Source: Devosia sp. SD17-2
GTDB lineage: Bacteria; Pseudomonadota; Alphaproteobacteria; Rhizobiales; Devosiaceae
DNA: 64,000 nucleotides
Direction: 5' to 3'
NCBI RefSeq assembly: GCF_029201565.1
Contig: NZ_CP104002.1
Span: 1,319,001 to 1,383,000 of the forward strand
The position numbers and the translations under genes are program-made. Shown piece by piece: positions 46,395 through 59,325 of the stretch. Below the pieces are notes generated by a model. It searched no databases, was not told the origin of the DNA, and saw nothing but the letters and a program-made list of their open reading frames with translations. Position 1 is the first letter of the stretch. Each line of letters opens with the position of its first letter.

Positions 46395-47102
46395 TCAGAC
46401 GCCTGAGGTGAAGTGCGCGAGCACCTGTTCCAGCGCGCCAAGATGCTCGATTTTCGCATAGCGCGGAGAGGGTGGCGGCTCTTCGGCATGTTCATAGGAC
46501 CAGGTGAGGTCGTGCGGGACATAAACGCCGCAGGCGCCAGCCTCGAGAGCGGGCAGAATGTCCGAGCGCAGGGAATTGCCCACCATTACGGTGTGCGCCG
46601 CGCCCTCGGTATGGCGGGCAAAGATGCGCTCATAGGTGGCGGCGTTCTTGTCGGCGACGATTTCGATGGCGGCGAAATATTCGGCAAGGCCTGAGGCAGC
46701 GAGCTTGCGCTCCTGATCGAAGATGTCGCCCTTGGTGATCAGGATCAGCCGGTAGTCGTGTTCGAGGGCCGCCAGGGTCTGGTCGACATAGGGCAGCGTT
46801 TCGATCGGATAGGTCAGGAGTTCGCGCCCGGCAGCGAGGATCTCGGCAATGACCGGCCCGGGCACACGGTGATCCGTGACCTCGAGGGCGGTCTCGACCA
46901 TGGAGAGGGCAAAGCCCTTCATGCCAAAACCGTAGAAGCGCAGGTTTCGCGTGGTGGCGGCGATGAGGCGCTCGACGAGATCTGGCGCGTCGCTATAGGG
47001 GGCCAAGAGATCGGCGAAGCGCTGTTCGGTGAGGCGGAAATAGCGTTCGTTCTGCCACAGCGTGTCGTCGGCATCGAAGGCGATGGTGGTGATGCGGGCC
47101 AT
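46395..47102 (-). CDS. HAD family hydrolase
   Basis: A 235-residue haloacid-dehalogenase-type phosphatase. Motif I FDADDTLW (residues 8-15), a helical cap (about 20-95), motif II LILITKGD, motif III lysine region (EIVADKNAATYERI), and motif IV VMVGNSLRSDILPALEAG. The substrate is likely a small phosphate ester, but cannot be predicted. GAGGGA precedes the ATG at 47102. Confidence 0.9.
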   Translation of the reverse strand: MARITTIAFDADDTLWQNERYFRLTEQRFADLLAPYSDAPDLVERLIAATTRNLRFYGFGMKGFALSMVETALEVTDHRVPGPVIAEILAAGRELLTYPIETLPYVDQTLAALEHDYRLILITKGDIFDQERKLAASGLAEYFAAIEIVADKNAATYERIFARHTEGAAHTVMVGNSLRSDILPALEAGACGVYVPHDLTWSYEHAEEPPPSPRYAKIEHLGALEQVLAHFTSGV

Positions 47103-47209
47103 GTCGGTGTCCCTCAAGGCAAGAGCCCGGCCGCAGAGGTGGATCGGCCCCGCCAATGGCAGGGCCGCACTATCTCAAGCTGGGCAGGCGGCGCAGCGTT
47201 TGCGCTCGA

Positions 47210-48109
47210 TCAGAATGACCATTCCCGCGCCTTGGAGACGAGGAAGTCGCGGAAGACGCCGACGCGCTTGGAATTCTTCAGTGCCGGCGGATAGACGAAA
47301 TAGGCTTCGTAGGCGGGCAGCTCGATCTCGGGCAGGACCTGGACGAGGCCATCTTCCTTTTCCGTGACATAGGCGGGCAGCATGGCCACGCCAATGCCGG
47401 CGCGACAGGCCTGCATCATGCCATAGATGGCGTTGACCTTGAGTACGGCGCGGCGCGGGCTCGAGTCGGGACGGCCGAGACGTTCGAGGTAGTTGATGTC
47501 GCCGAGATAGGACGGGACGGGCTCGCCGAAGCTGATGATGCGGTGATTGTCGAGGTCGTCCACAGCCTTGGGCATGCCATGCTCATCGATATAGGAGGTG
47601 CTGGCATAAAAGTGGTTGTGGACGGTGAACAACTTGCGCTGGATCATTTCCGACTGATTGGGCCGGTGCAGGCGGATGGCCACGTCAGCCTCGCGCATGG
47701 CCAGATCGAGCTCGGCGTCGTTGAGGCGGATTTCGAGCTGGATCAGCGGATAGAGTTTCAAAAACTCGTCGAGGCGCGAGCTGAGCCAGGTGGAGCCGAT
47801 GCCGACCGTGGTGGTGACGATGAGCGGGCCGGTGGGCTCGTCCTGGCTCTCCGACATCTGGGTCTCCACCTGCTGGAGTTCCCAATGCATGCGGTGCGCG
47901 GTGCGGAACAATTGCTCGCCCACTTCGGTGAGCACCAGACCACGCGCATGGCGGATGAAGAGTTTGAGGCCCAGATCGTCTTCGAGGGCCGAGATCTGCC
48001 GGCTGACGGCAGACTGGCTCATGCCCAGCTTTTCAGCAGCGTGGGTGAAAGAGCCCGACTCAGCGGCGGTGTGGAAAATCCGGAGCTTGTCCCAGTCGAG
48101 CATTTTCAT
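47210..48109 (-). CDS. LysR family transcriptional regulator
   Basis: A 299-residue LTTR: MKMLDWDKLRIFHTAAESGSFTHAAEKLGMSQSAVSRQISALEDDLGLKLFIRHARGLVLTEVGE, then an effector domain (GPLIVTTTVGIGSTWLSSRL ...). It lies downstream of trxB on the same strand (94-bp gap). This order (a LysR gene next to trxB) is common in Rhizobiales, where the regulator is often annotated VtlR-like. ATG 48109 has GAGAAAG upstream. Confidence 0.9.
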   Translation of the reverse strand: MKMLDWDKLRIFHTAAESGSFTHAAEKLGMSQSAVSRQISALEDDLGLKLFIRHARGLVLTEVGEQLFRTAHRMHWELQQVETQMSESQDEPTGPLIVTTTVGIGSTWLSSRLDEFLKLYPLIQLEIRLNDAELDLAMREADVAIRLHRPNQSEMIQRKLFTVHNHFYASTSYIDEHGMPKAVDDLDNHRIISFGEPVPSYLGDINYLERLGRPDSSPRRAVLKVNAIYGMMQACRAGIGVAMLPAYVTEKEDGLVQVLPEIELPAYEAYFVYPPALKNSKRVGVFRDFLVSKAREWSF

Positions 48110-48203
48110 TGACGCTTTCTCTGTGGCGATCAGCCGGGTGAGGGCACCAGGTGGGAAATCATTGTGGCGCTTTGAAGTTTTAAACAGAACATGCTGTCGC
48201 AGC

Positions 48204-49154
48204 CTATTCTGCAGCTTCGGCAAGTTCGTGTTCGGCGAGGAAGCGCTCGGCGTCGAGCGCAGCCATGCAGCCCATGCCCGCTGCCGTGACGGCCTGACGA
48301 TAGACATCGTCGGTAACGTCGCCAGCGGCAAAGACGCCGGGGATATTGGTCTGAGTGGTGCCGGGCTTCACCTGGAGGTAGCCACCGGGCTTCATGTCCA
48401 CCTTTCCGGAGAAGATCGAGGTGGCGGGCGCATGGCCGATAGCCACGAAGACGCCGTCGATCGCCTGGTCATACGTCTCGCCAGTGACCCGGTTGTGCAG
48501 CTTGACCGTATTGACCGAGGGCGGCATGGGCGCGCCGCCGACTTCGACGACCTCGGTGTTCCAGCGCACTTCGATCTTGGGGTTCTTGAACAGGCGATCC
48601 TGCAGGATCCGTTCGGCGCGGAATTCGTCGCGGCGGTGCACGACGATGACCTTTTCGGCGAAATTGGTGAGGAAGAGCGCTTCCTCGACGGCCGTATTGC
48701 CGCCGCCGACGACAAGCACCTGCTTGCCGCGATAGAAGAAGCCATCGCAGGTGGCGCAGGCGGAGACGCCAAAGCCCTGGAATTTCTGCTCGGAGGGCAG
48801 GCCAAGCCACTTGGCCTGGGCGCCCGTCGCGATGATCACGCTGTCGGCGGTGTAGGTGGTGCCGCTGTCGGAGGTCAGGACGAAGGGACGACGGTCGAAA
48901 TCGACATGGGTGATGATGTCGTTGACGATCTTTGTGCCGACGTGCTCGGCCTGCGCCTTCATCTGTTCCATGAGCCAGGGGCCCTGAACGACGTCGGCAA
49001 AGCCGGGATAGTTCTCGACATCGGTGGTGATGGTGAGCTGGCCGCCGGGCTGGAGGCCCTGGATCATCACGGGTTCGAGCATGGCGCGCGCCGCATAGAT
49101 GGCGGCCGTATAGCCTGCAGGACCGGAACCGATGATGATGACTTTCGCGTGCAT
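48204..49154 (-). CDS. trxB: Thioredoxin-disulfide reductase
   Basis: Reduces thioredoxin with NADPH through FAD and a redox-active disulfide. The 316 residues include the FAD motif GSGPAGYTAAIYAARA, the active site CATCDGFFYRGK (Cys-Ala-Thr-Cys), the NADPH motif GGGNTAVEEALFL, and the C-terminal VFAAGDVTDDVYRQAVTAAGMGCMAA. Start ATG 49154. Confidence 0.97.
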   Translation of the reverse strand: MHAKVIIIGSGPAGYTAAIYAARAMLEPVMIQGLQPGGQLTITTDVENYPGFADVVQGPWLMEQMKAQAEHVGTKIVNDIITHVDFDRRPFVLTSDSGTTYTADSVIIATGAQAKWLGLPSEQKFQGFGVSACATCDGFFYRGKQVLVVGGGNTAVEEALFLTNFAEKVIVVHRRDEFRAERILQDRLFKNPKIEVRWNTEVVEVGGAPMPPSVNTVKLHNRVTGETYDQAIDGVFVAIGHAPATSIFSGKVDMKPGGYLQVKPGTTQTNIPGVFAAGDVTDDVYRQAVTAAGMGCMAALDAERFLAEHELAEAAE

Positions 49155-49282
49155 CGCGACAGCTCTCCATAAAACAAAGGGATTATCCATCGCCCCTAGT
49201 TAAGGGGCGAAGTGGGCAGGTTTCAAGGCGCTGGTGAGGCCGGGTAGCAGACAATGACCCGATTATGCGCGAAAGACACAGG

Positions 49283-49301
49283 AGAAAGGGGCCGAAGCCC
49301 C
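49283..49301 (-). terminator. Terminator after greA
   Basis: GGGGC-UUCG-GCCCC hairpin followed by UUUCUCC on the minus strand, 11 bp past the greA stop. Confidence 0.75.
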
Positions 49302-49311
49302 GATCCGGGTG

Positions 49312-49785
49312 TCAGATGTAGCGCACCTTGAGGATTTCGTAGCTGCGCGAGCCGCCAGGGGCCGCGACTTCGAACGAATCGCCCTCGGTCTTGCCGATCA
49401 TGGCGCGGGCCAGCGGCGAGGAGATCGAGATGCGACCGGCAGAAGCGTCAGCCTCGGGATCGCCCACGATCTGGTAGGTCTTTTCTTCCTCGGTGTCCTC
49501 GTCGATATAAGTGACGGTGGCGCCGAATTTCACCGAGGTGCCGGAGAGCTTGGTGACGTCAATCACGTCTGCCAGGGCCAGGATGGTCTCCAGCTCCTTG
49601 ATGCGGCCTTCGTTGAGGCTCTGCTGCTCCTTGGCAGCGTGATATTCAGCGTTTTCCGAGAGGTCGCCATGCGCGCGGGCTTCAGCGATCGCATCGATGA
49701 TGCGGCGGCGCTCGGTAGCCGTGCGGTGTTCGAACTCAATGCCCAGGGCCTTGTGGCCCTGAATGGTCATCGGGATCTTGTCCAT
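49312..49785 (-). CDS. greA: Transcription elongation factor GreA
   Basis: Rescues stalled RNA polymerase by stimulating transcript cleavage. The 157 residues have the N-terminal coiled coil with the acidic tip ([38 protein letters not shown], containing the GDLSENAEY hallmark) and the C-terminal FKBP-like domain ([42 protein letters not shown]). GGAGGCGAG precedes the ATG at 49785. Confidence 0.97.
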   Translation of the reverse strand: MDKIPMTIQGHKALGIEFEHRTATERRRIIDAIAEARAHGDLSENAEYHAAKEQQSLNEGRIKELETILALADVIDVTKLSGTSVKFGATVTYIDEDTEEEKTYQIVGDPEADASAGRISISSPLARAMIGKTEGDSFEVAAPGGSRSYEILKVRYI

Positions 49786-50078
49786 ATCGTCTCGCCTCCA
49801 GTGGGCTCGGCAAAGAAATCCGGCGCGCCACGGCATCTCGAAAGAGAAACACCGTGACGCGCCACGAATTAGTGTGGGCTGGCGCGCACCGTTTGGGCGC
49901 ATCCAGCATGTTGTCTCCTCGCCAAACTGCGTTCGGCCTCCGCTTCACGACAAGTTTTTGGGAAGACTGGCCCAACTTGCCCGCACGGCGCGTTCTGGTC
50001 AAGCGGATGTACGTAACTGGAGATAGGCTCGTCTCGTTCGCATTCAAGATATGGCCAAAAATAGAGGGAGAAATGGTG

Positions 50079-51227
50079 ATGAGACTTTCGCGCTTCAGCC
50101 TGACATCAGCGGCGGTTCTGGCGCTGGCCATGGGCTCTGTGCCGGCCACGGCGCAGACCATCGACACCAGTGCCGGAATGCTGACGGCCAGCGTTATCGC
50201 CGAAGGCCTCAACCATCCCTGGGCGCTGGGATTTCTCGGCGACGGACGCTTTCTCGTGACTGAGCGCAGCGGGCAGTTGCGGGTGGTGGCGGACGGCGTC
50301 GTGGGGCCGCCGATCGAAGGCGTGCCGACGGTTGTGGCCGAAGGGCAGGGTGGGTTGCTGGACCTGGCGCTGGCGCCCGACTTCGAAAGCAGTGGACGGA
50401 TTTTCCTGACCTATGCCGAGCCGGCGGCGGATGCGGGATTGCAGCGAGGCACCGGTACGGCAGTGATGTCGGCGCGGCTGGTGCTGGACGGGGAGGGCGG
50501 GCGGCTCGAGGAACAGAGCGTCATCTTCCGGATGAACACTTTCAACAATTCCAACCGTCACTTCGGCTCGCGGATTGCCATCGGCAATGACGGCAACCTG
50601 TTTGTGACGCTGGGCGATCGCGGGGACATGGAGCGGGCGCAGGACGCCGCGGACCTGGCCGGCGGCGTGGTGCGGATCGCGCCCGACGGCAGCATTCCTG
50701 CCGACAACCCGAAGATCGAAGGCTGGCACGAGGCGTTCTGGAGCATCGGGCATCGCAATCCGCAGGGGGCGACGGTGCGGCCCGAGGACGGTGCGCTGTT
50801 CACGGTGGAGCATGGCGCGCGCGGCGGCGATGAGGTCAACAAGCCCGAGAGCGGCAAGAATTATGGCTGGCCAGTCATCACCTATGGACGCGACTATTCG
50901 GGGCTGCCGATTGGCGAAGGCACGGAAAAGACTGGACTTGAACAGCCGCTGCACTTCTGGGACCCGTCCATCTCGCCATCGGGACTCGATTTTTACGAGG
51001 GCGAGCTGATGGCGGAATGGCAGGGCGATGTGCTGGCGGGCGGGCTCAGCGGCAATGTGCTGGTGCGCATCGACCTTGAAGGGGATGCGGTGCAGACGGT
51101 GGAGCCGCTGTTCGAAGGGCAGCTGGGGCGGATCCGCGATGTACGGGTGGGATCAGACGGCGCGATTTATCTGGTGACCGATGCGGCCAATGGGCGGCTG
51201 ATCCGGGTTGCGCCCGAAGGGTCCTGA
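50079..51227 (+). CDS. PQQ-dependent aldose (soluble glucose) dehydrogenase family protein
   Basis: A 382-residue exported protein: signal peptide ending near residue 25 (VPATAQT) and a six-bladed beta-propeller of the Asd/YliI family. Seen: EGLNHPWALGFLGDGRFLVTERSGQLRVV, GQGGLLDLALAPDF, NRHFGSRIAIGNDGNLFVTLGDRG, SIGHRNPQGATVRPEDGALFTVEHGARGGDEVN, and KNYGWPVITYG. These residues form the PQQ and calcium site in the family. Oxidises sugars in the periplasm; the true substrate is unknown. Start 50079 has GGGAG at 8 bp. Confidence 0.9.
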   Translation: MRLSRFSLTSAAVLALAMGSVPATAQTIDTSAGMLTASVIAEGLNHPWALGFLGDGRFLVTERSGQLRVVADGVVGPPIEGVPTVVAEGQGGLLDLALAPDFESSGRIFLTYAEPAADAGLQRGTGTAVMSARLVLDGEGGRLEEQSVIFRMNTFNNSNRHFGSRIAIGNDGNLFVTLGDRGDMERAQDAADLAGGVVRIAPDGSIPADNPKIEGWHEAFWSIGHRNPQGATVRPEDGALFTVEHGARGGDEVNKPESGKNYGWPVITYGRDYSGLPIGEGTEKTGLEQPLHFWDPSISPSGLDFYEGELMAEWQGDVLAGGLSGNVLVRIDLEGDAVQTVEPLFEGQLGRIRDVRVGSDGAIYLVTDAANGRLIRVAPEGS

Positions 51228-51266
51228 AAGAAAAAGGCGCGTCCTTCCAAGTGGACGCGCCTCTTT
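51228..51266. terminator. Bidirectional terminator between the aldose dehydrogenase gene and cspA
   Basis: Perfect 10-bp stem AGGCGCGTCC (51235-51244)/GGACGCGCCT (51253-51262). T-rich on the plus side (CTTTACTT) and A-rich on the left (TTTTTCTTTC on the minus strand), so it serves both converging genes. Confidence 0.85.
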
Positions 51267-51282
51267 ACTTGCGACGTGTGGC

Positions 51283-51492
51283 TTAGCTGGCCTGGAGATT
51301 GTCCGCAGCGGACTTGCCCGTCCGCTTGTCCTTGACGATCTCGTAGGTCACCTTCTGGCCTTCATCCAGGCCATTGAGACCCGAACGCTGGACAGCGGAG
51401 ATGTGGACGAAAACGTCCGCACCACCCTCGTCCGGCTGGATAAAGCCGTAACCTTTTTGGCCATTGAACCACTTAACGGTGCCCGTTGCCAT
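51283..51492 (-). CDS. cspA: Cold shock protein
   Basis: A 69-residue nucleic-acid chaperone of the CspA family: [50 protein letters not shown] with the RNP1 (KGYGFI) and RNP2 (VFVHIS) motifs. A 500-bp gene-free region upstream could hold a long regulatory 5' UTR, typical of this family; no cold-box element was identified. Confidence 0.97.
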   Translation of the reverse strand: MATGTVKWFNGQKGYGFIQPDEGGADVFVHISAVQRSGLNGLDEGQKVTYEIVKDKRTGKSAADNLQAS

Positions 51493-52001
51493 ATGCGCGT
51501 TCCCTCGTGCAGTCGATGCTGTAGGCGACCCCAGCCTTGCCCGGCCGAGATCTTAGTTGATATCGAAATATCGGTAGATGACGTCAGCAATAGCGAATGG
51601 CATTCGCGTCAACAGATCAGTCGGCCGCAATATTCGATATTGTGAACCTAGCGTGAATTTGAACGCACTTCAATATGTCGAATGCTCACGACGAATGGCC
51701 CGGAAAAGGAGGCTCCTAATCCAGGTTAAACTATTTTCGACCATCAAAAAGCTTCGATCCGGGAGGGGTCAAAGCAGCCGCCCGCATGGGGCGCAGAGTC
51801 TGGTGTATGGAGTGCGGCGCCGAAACCAGGGGGCCGCTCCAGAGTCTGATGGTTTCATCCTATATCACTTGCCTAAAGAAGAAAATGGTTCCTGCGTTTT
51901 CCGGCAACGGCCTGCGCAATTATCTTGAAAATCACCACGGAATCCGGCAAATCCCGCCAGCTGCGCCAGCCCGGCCGGTGATATCATGAAAGTGCCCTAT
52001 C
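51493..52001. other. AT-richer region upstream of cspA
   Basis: 509 bp with lower GC than its neighbours and several dyads: GCGAATG-G-CATTCGC (51593-51607) and CAATAT-N3-ATATTG (51632-51646). No gene is supported; open frames here carry no domain. It probably holds the cspA promoter and leader. Confidence 0.5.
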
Positions 52002-52979
52002 TTGAGCAAGTCGTCTCACTCTTCGGGTGATGTGATTGCCGACCGGCGTGCAGATTACGCCCGGCAGCTGGCCACGACCGGCGAGCATGAAGCCGCCGCT
52101 GAGCTGATGATGCAGGCACTGGAGATTGTGCCTGACTGGGCAGCGGGCTGGGATCTGGCAGGAAGCTATCATGAGAAGGCCGGCAATGTTGCCGCGGCCA
52201 TCTCCGCCTGGCGTCGCCTTGAGGCGCTGGACGACGAGGGCATATTCGGGGCGACGCTGAAACTGGCCGCCCATGATGCGGGACCGGCAGGGCAGGGCAC
52301 CGCTATCGGCTATGTCGAAGCCCTGTTCGACGAATATGCGCACAAGTTCGAGCAGGCTCTGGTCGGCAAGCTCGGATATCGGGTGCCCGATATGCTCGAC
52401 GAGCTGGTGAGCCAGGAGATGGCGGCGCTCGGCATTGCGCGCTTTTCCAAGGCGATTGACCTCGGCTGCGGCACCGGGCTGATGGGCGAGAAGATGCGCG
52501 CCAAGGTGGATCATCTCGAGGGCGTTGATATTTCTGCCGCGATGATCGCCGAGACGGCGCGCAAGGGCATCTATGACAGTTTGCAGAAGGCCGAACTGGT
52601 GGCTGCGCTCAATGCGCGCCGCGCCGATGCGGATCTCGTGACGGCGGCCGATGTGTTCATTTATTGCGGGGCGCTGCAGCCTGTGCTGGCAGCCCTGATG
52701 CCGGCGCTTCGGCCGGGCGGGCTGGTGGCGTTTTCGCTGGAGGCCCATGATGGCGAGGAGCCGGTGTTCCTGCGCCCGAGCCTGCGCTACGCCCATGGCG
52801 TGCAGGCAACGCGGGATGCGCTGGTGGTCGCCGGGCTTGAGGTTTTGCGTTTCGAGACGGCCGTGCTGAGGCAGGACCGCGGCGCGCCAATTGACGGTAT
52901 TCTCATTGTGGCCCGCAAGCCGGCGATGGAGCTGACGGCTGCCAATGATGGCAGTGAGGACGGGGACGTCGCGGCCTAG
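52002..52979 (+). CDS. TPR-containing SAM-dependent methyltransferase
   Basis: A 325-residue protein. N-terminal TPR-like helices (about 15-75: EHEAAAELMMQALEIVPDWAAGWDLAGSYHEKAGNVAAAISAWRRL), a linker with YVEALFDEYAHKFEQALVGKLGYRVPDML, then a class I methyltransferase core with motif I AIDLGCGTGLMGEKM. The acceptor is unknown. Start codon is TTG at 52002 or GTG at 52029; neither has a good ribosome site. Confidence 0.82.
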   Translation: MSKSSHSSGDVIADRRADYARQLATTGEHEAAAELMMQALEIVPDWAAGWDLAGSYHEKAGNVAAAISAWRRLEALDDEGIFGATLKLAAHDAGPAGQGTAIGYVEALFDEYAHKFEQALVGKLGYRVPDMLDELVSQEMAALGIARFSKAIDLGCGTGLMGEKMRAKVDHLEGVDISAAMIAETARKGIYDSLQKAELVAALNARRADADLVTAADVFIYCGALQPVLAALMPALRPGGLVAFSLEAHDGEEPVFLRPSLRYAHGVQATRDALVVAGLEVLRFETAVLRQDRGAPIDGILIVARKPAMELTAANDGSEDGDVAA

Positions 52980-53029
52980 CGCAATCTGCCGGCGCTTGGC
53001 AAAAGGATGGGGTTCGCCAGGAGTGCCCC

Positions 53030-54049
53030 ATGAATACGATTCGCCACGATTTCCGTTCTGACACCGTTACGCGGCCGACCCCGGCCATGCGGGCCGCCAT
53101 GGCTGCAGCGGAAGTGGGCGACGATGTTTTTGGCGATGATCCCAGCGTCAATCGCCTTGAGCAGCGGATGGAGGGGCTGCTGGGCAAGGAGGCGGCGATC
53201 TTCGTGCCGTCCGGGACGCAATCGAACCTTCTGGCGCTGATGAGCTATTGTGGGCGCGGGGATGAATTCATCGCCGGGCAGAATGCGCATTGCTACAAAT
53301 ATGAAGCTGGGGGCGCGGCCGTGCTGGGCTCGATCCAGCCGCAGCCGATTGAGCATCGGGCTGATGGGACGATGGACCCGCGCGCGGTCGAGGCAGCGAT
53401 CAAGTCTGGCGATTTTCATTTCGCCACCACCAAAGTGATTGCGCTCGAGAACACGTTCGGCGGCCGGGTGCTGCCGCTGGCCTATATGGAGGAGATTGCC
53501 GCGATCGCGCAGAAGCATGGCCTCGGGCTGCATCTTGACGGGGCGCGGGCGTTCAATGCCGCGGTGGCGCTTGGGATCGGGATCGCGGATTTTACCGCCC
53601 CGTTCGACAGCGTCTCGATCTGTCTTTCGAAGGGGCTTGGAGCGCCGGTTGGATCGGTGCTGGTGGGGCGGGCCGATCTCATCGAGACGGCGCGGCGCAA
53701 CCGCAAGATGCTGGGCGGCGGGATGCGGCAGGCGGGGATACTTGCTGCAGCGGGGCTGCATGCGCTTGAGCATCACGTCGAGCGGCTGGCCGAGGATCAT
53801 CGCCGCGCCAAGCAGCTGGCCGAAGGCCTTGGCAAGCATAAGGCGCTGAATGTGACTCAGCCGGACACCAATATCTTGTGGGTGAATGCCGAGGCGGCGC
53901 TGGAAGAGCGGCTGACGGCCTATCTGACCCAGAACGGCGTCGGCATTTCCGGCCACTATGGCGAACAGCGCTGGGTGACCCATCTCGATGTGACGGATGA
54001 GGATGTCGAAAGCGCGGTTCGACTGGTCGACCGCTTCTTTGCGGCCTGA
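53030..54049 (+). CDS. ltaE: Low-specificity L-threonine aldolase
   Basis: PLP enzyme splitting L-threonine or L-allothreonine to glycine and acetaldehyde. The 339 residues include FRSDTVTRPTPAMRAAMAAAEVGDDVFGDDPSVNRLE, IFVPSGTQSNLLALMSYC, LGLHLDGARAFNAAVALG, and the PLP lysine in SVSICLSKGLGAPVGSVLVG. AGGAG precedes the ATG. Cotranscribed with the upstream methyltransferase gene (50-bp gap) is possible. Confidence 0.93.
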   Translation: MNTIRHDFRSDTVTRPTPAMRAAMAAAEVGDDVFGDDPSVNRLEQRMEGLLGKEAAIFVPSGTQSNLLALMSYCGRGDEFIAGQNAHCYKYEAGGAAVLGSIQPQPIEHRADGTMDPRAVEAAIKSGDFHFATTKVIALENTFGGRVLPLAYMEEIAAIAQKHGLGLHLDGARAFNAAVALGIGIADFTAPFDSVSICLSKGLGAPVGSVLVGRADLIETARRNRKMLGGGMRQAGILAAAGLHALEHHVERLAEDHRRAKQLAEGLGKHKALNVTQPDTNILWVNAEAALEERLTAYLTQNGVGISGHYGEQRWVTHLDVTDEDVESAVRLVDRFFAA

Positions 54050-54087
54050 TGGCAGGGCCGGGGCCAATAGCCCCGGCCAGCTCTGGA

Positions 54088-55014
54088 TCAGCGCTCGACG
54101 CTTGCGCGCATGACCGTGTGGTATCCGGCGATATCGATGTGGCGAAAGAGCAGTTCGCGGATGGAATCGTCGTTGAGCAGGGTCTCGCGCCAGACGGTGT
54201 CGAGGCCGATCTCCTGGCCCAGATTGCGCTCGACAGAAATGAAGCGGTAGGGCTCGTAGCCACGCGCAGCCTCGGGGTGCTCGCCGCCGGTCCATTCATA
54301 TTCGCCGCTTTCCGCATTGGCCCAGTAGCCGAGGGTCGCGAGCGAGGAAATGGCGTAGGCCGGGGTGGTGATCTCGTCGGACATGTCCGAATAATTGAGC
54401 GGCCAGCCCTTGCTCTCGCCGGTGATCTCTTCCCAGGCGGCCATGTCCTCGTGGGTCGGTGCGGTGGAAAGGCAGGGAGCGCCGTTGCAGTCCTGTCGTG
54501 AGGCCAGCTTGGGCGTGATGACGCGGCTGCTGGCGTCCATGAGCGCGGCCGATGTGCCCATCAGCGGGCGGAAGACAAAGCGCCACGCCATGTGATCGCC
54601 GGTGCCGAACTCCTCGATGTCGCCGGTGTTTTCGGCGCCATAGGCTTCGACAGTCTCGGCGTGGATGGTGGGGCCGAGATTATAGTGGCGGATCTCGATG
54701 AAGCTGTAGGGCACCGAGGCACTGTCTTCGTCGACGAGCATTTCACCATAGGAGATGAACGAGCGGGTGCGGTTTGAGGCAATTGCCTGATCGGCGATGA
54801 GCATGGCCTTTTCGAGCGGGCCGACAGTGCCGCCGGGAGTGATCTTGTGGGTATCGAGCCAATTGCCGGATAGGGCGTCCTCGAGGTCGAACGAGGGTTG
54901 CGCCTCAAAGCCATCGGCGTGGATGAAGTCGGTGATGGCGTCATCGATGGACTGGGCGGACGCAAGGGATGTGGCCGAGAGCAGCAGGGCCAGGGTCGTT
55001 GCGGTGCGGATCAT
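54088..55014 (-). CDS. Hypothetical exported protein
   Basis: A 308-residue protein with a clear signal peptide (TLALLLSATSLASAQ). The mature part has Trp- and aromatic-rich segments (DHMAWRFVFRPLMG, LATLGYWANAESGEYEWTGGEHPEAARGYEPYRFISVERNLG) and one Cys pair (QDCNGAPCLSTAPTHED). I recognise no family. GGGAGAGAGAC precedes the ATG at 55014. Stop lies 38 bp from the convergent ltaE stop. Confidence 0.75.
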   Translation of the reverse strand: MIRTATTLALLLSATSLASAQSIDDAITDFIHADGFEAQPSFDLEDALSGNWLDTHKITPGGTVGPLEKAMLIADQAIASNRTRSFISYGEMLVDEDSASVPYSFIEIRHYNLGPTIHAETVEAYGAENTGDIEEFGTGDHMAWRFVFRPLMGTSAALMDASSRVITPKLASRQDCNGAPCLSTAPTHEDMAAWEEITGESKGWPLNYSDMSDEITTPAYAISSLATLGYWANAESGEYEWTGGEHPEAARGYEPYRFISVERNLGQEIGLDTVWRETLLNDDSIRELLFRHIDIAGYHTVMRASVER

Positions 55015-55114
55015 GTCTCTCTCCCCCAAATGGCGTGGTGGGAGAATAGCTAAGGTGCGGCGACTGAACCAGAAATGAATATGGGCGCCCGGAGAACCGG
55101 ACGCCCACGTGTGA

Positions 55115-55738
55115 TCAGGACTGCTGCCAGAAGGCGTGGAGGCCTCTGATGTCAGCCGAGGTCAGCAGGGGCATTGCACCGGTGAGGCGCTCCACCGGCC
55201 AGTCCCACCACTTCATTTCGAGGAGGAGCGCGATGTCCTCCTCGGAGAAGCGCTTGCGGATGGGCTTTGCCGGATTGCCGCGGACGATGGTGTAGGGCTC
55301 GACGTCTTTCGTCACCAGAGCCCGGGTGCCGATGACGGCGCCATCGCCGACCGTGATGCCGGGCATGATGATGGCTTCCGAGCCGATCCAGACGTCGTTG
55401 CCGATGACGGTATCGCCCGCCGGCTGAAAGGCATTATTGGCCGTGGCGAATTCGGGCGCATCGGGGACAAAGGCGAAGGGGAAGGTGGAGACCCAGTCGT
55501 TCCGGTGACCCTGATTGCCGGCCATGATGAAGGCGGCGCCAGAGCCGATGGAGCAGAAGGCACCGATGATGAGGCGATCGACGCCGGGCGTGGTCATCAG
55601 GTAGCGGGCGCAATCGTCGAAGCCGTGGCCATGGTAATAGCCGGAATAATAGCTGTAGCGGCCGACGCTTATGTTGGGATTGGTAACCTGGCGGTCGAGC
55701 GGAATGCCGAGGAATGGGCTTTCGAAGTAATTGGACAT
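55115..55738 (-). CDS. catB: Type B chloramphenicol-like acetyltransferase (CatB/Xat family)
   Basis: A 207-residue left-handed beta-helix acetyltransferase that is strikingly similar in layout to CatB enzymes. Seen: [68 protein letters not shown] with the catalytic His near residue 78, [37 protein letters not shown], and [30 protein letters not shown]. CatB enzymes O-acetylate chloramphenicol; chromosomal relatives may have other acceptors. No mobile element is adjacent. Confidence 0.92.
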   Translation of the reverse strand: MSNYFESPFLGIPLDRQVTNPNISVGRYSYYSGYYHGHGFDDCARYLMTTPGVDRLIIGAFCSIGSGAAFIMAGNQGHRNDWVSTFPFAFVPDAPEFATANNAFQPAGDTVIGNDVWIGSEAIIMPGITVGDGAVIGTRALVTKDVEPYTIVRGNPAKPIRKRFSEEDIALLLEMKWWDWPVERLTGAMPLLTSADIRGLHAFWQQS

Positions 55739-55936
55739 GTTCGATCCATGAAGAAGTGGCCGCGGGGGGGCGGCGCAAATTGCAGAGCGATTTGAGAGGA
55801 CCGTCGGCGCGCAGCACCAATTGCCGGCGCGCGGGGCCGGTCTGAAGGGCGTTCCCTCGGCGCGTGTCAGGCGCGCAGGAACGCGATGGCGCTGGTTCGG
55901 TCTGCAGACTTCATGGTGACTTGAGATTTAGCGCAT

Positions 55937-55971
55937 GAAAAAGGGGGTGTCGAGTTTGTCGACACCCCCTT
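55937..55971 (-). terminator. Terminator after carB
   Basis: 13-bp stem AAGGGGGTGTCGA/TCGACACCCCCTT (55941-55971) followed on the minus strand by a T-rich tract (TTTTTC). 42 bp past the carB stop. Confidence 0.85.
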
Positions 55972-56013
55972 CGAGCCTCTCCGTCACAGGGGAGGCACAT
56001 ATTCGGTTGTGGC

Positions 56014-59325
<3,312 letters not shown>

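Noticed and set aside
51786..51989. A small zinc-ribbon ORF (CMECG)
   Set aside because: Only one Cys pair, no second pair in ribbon spacing, and no ribosome site.
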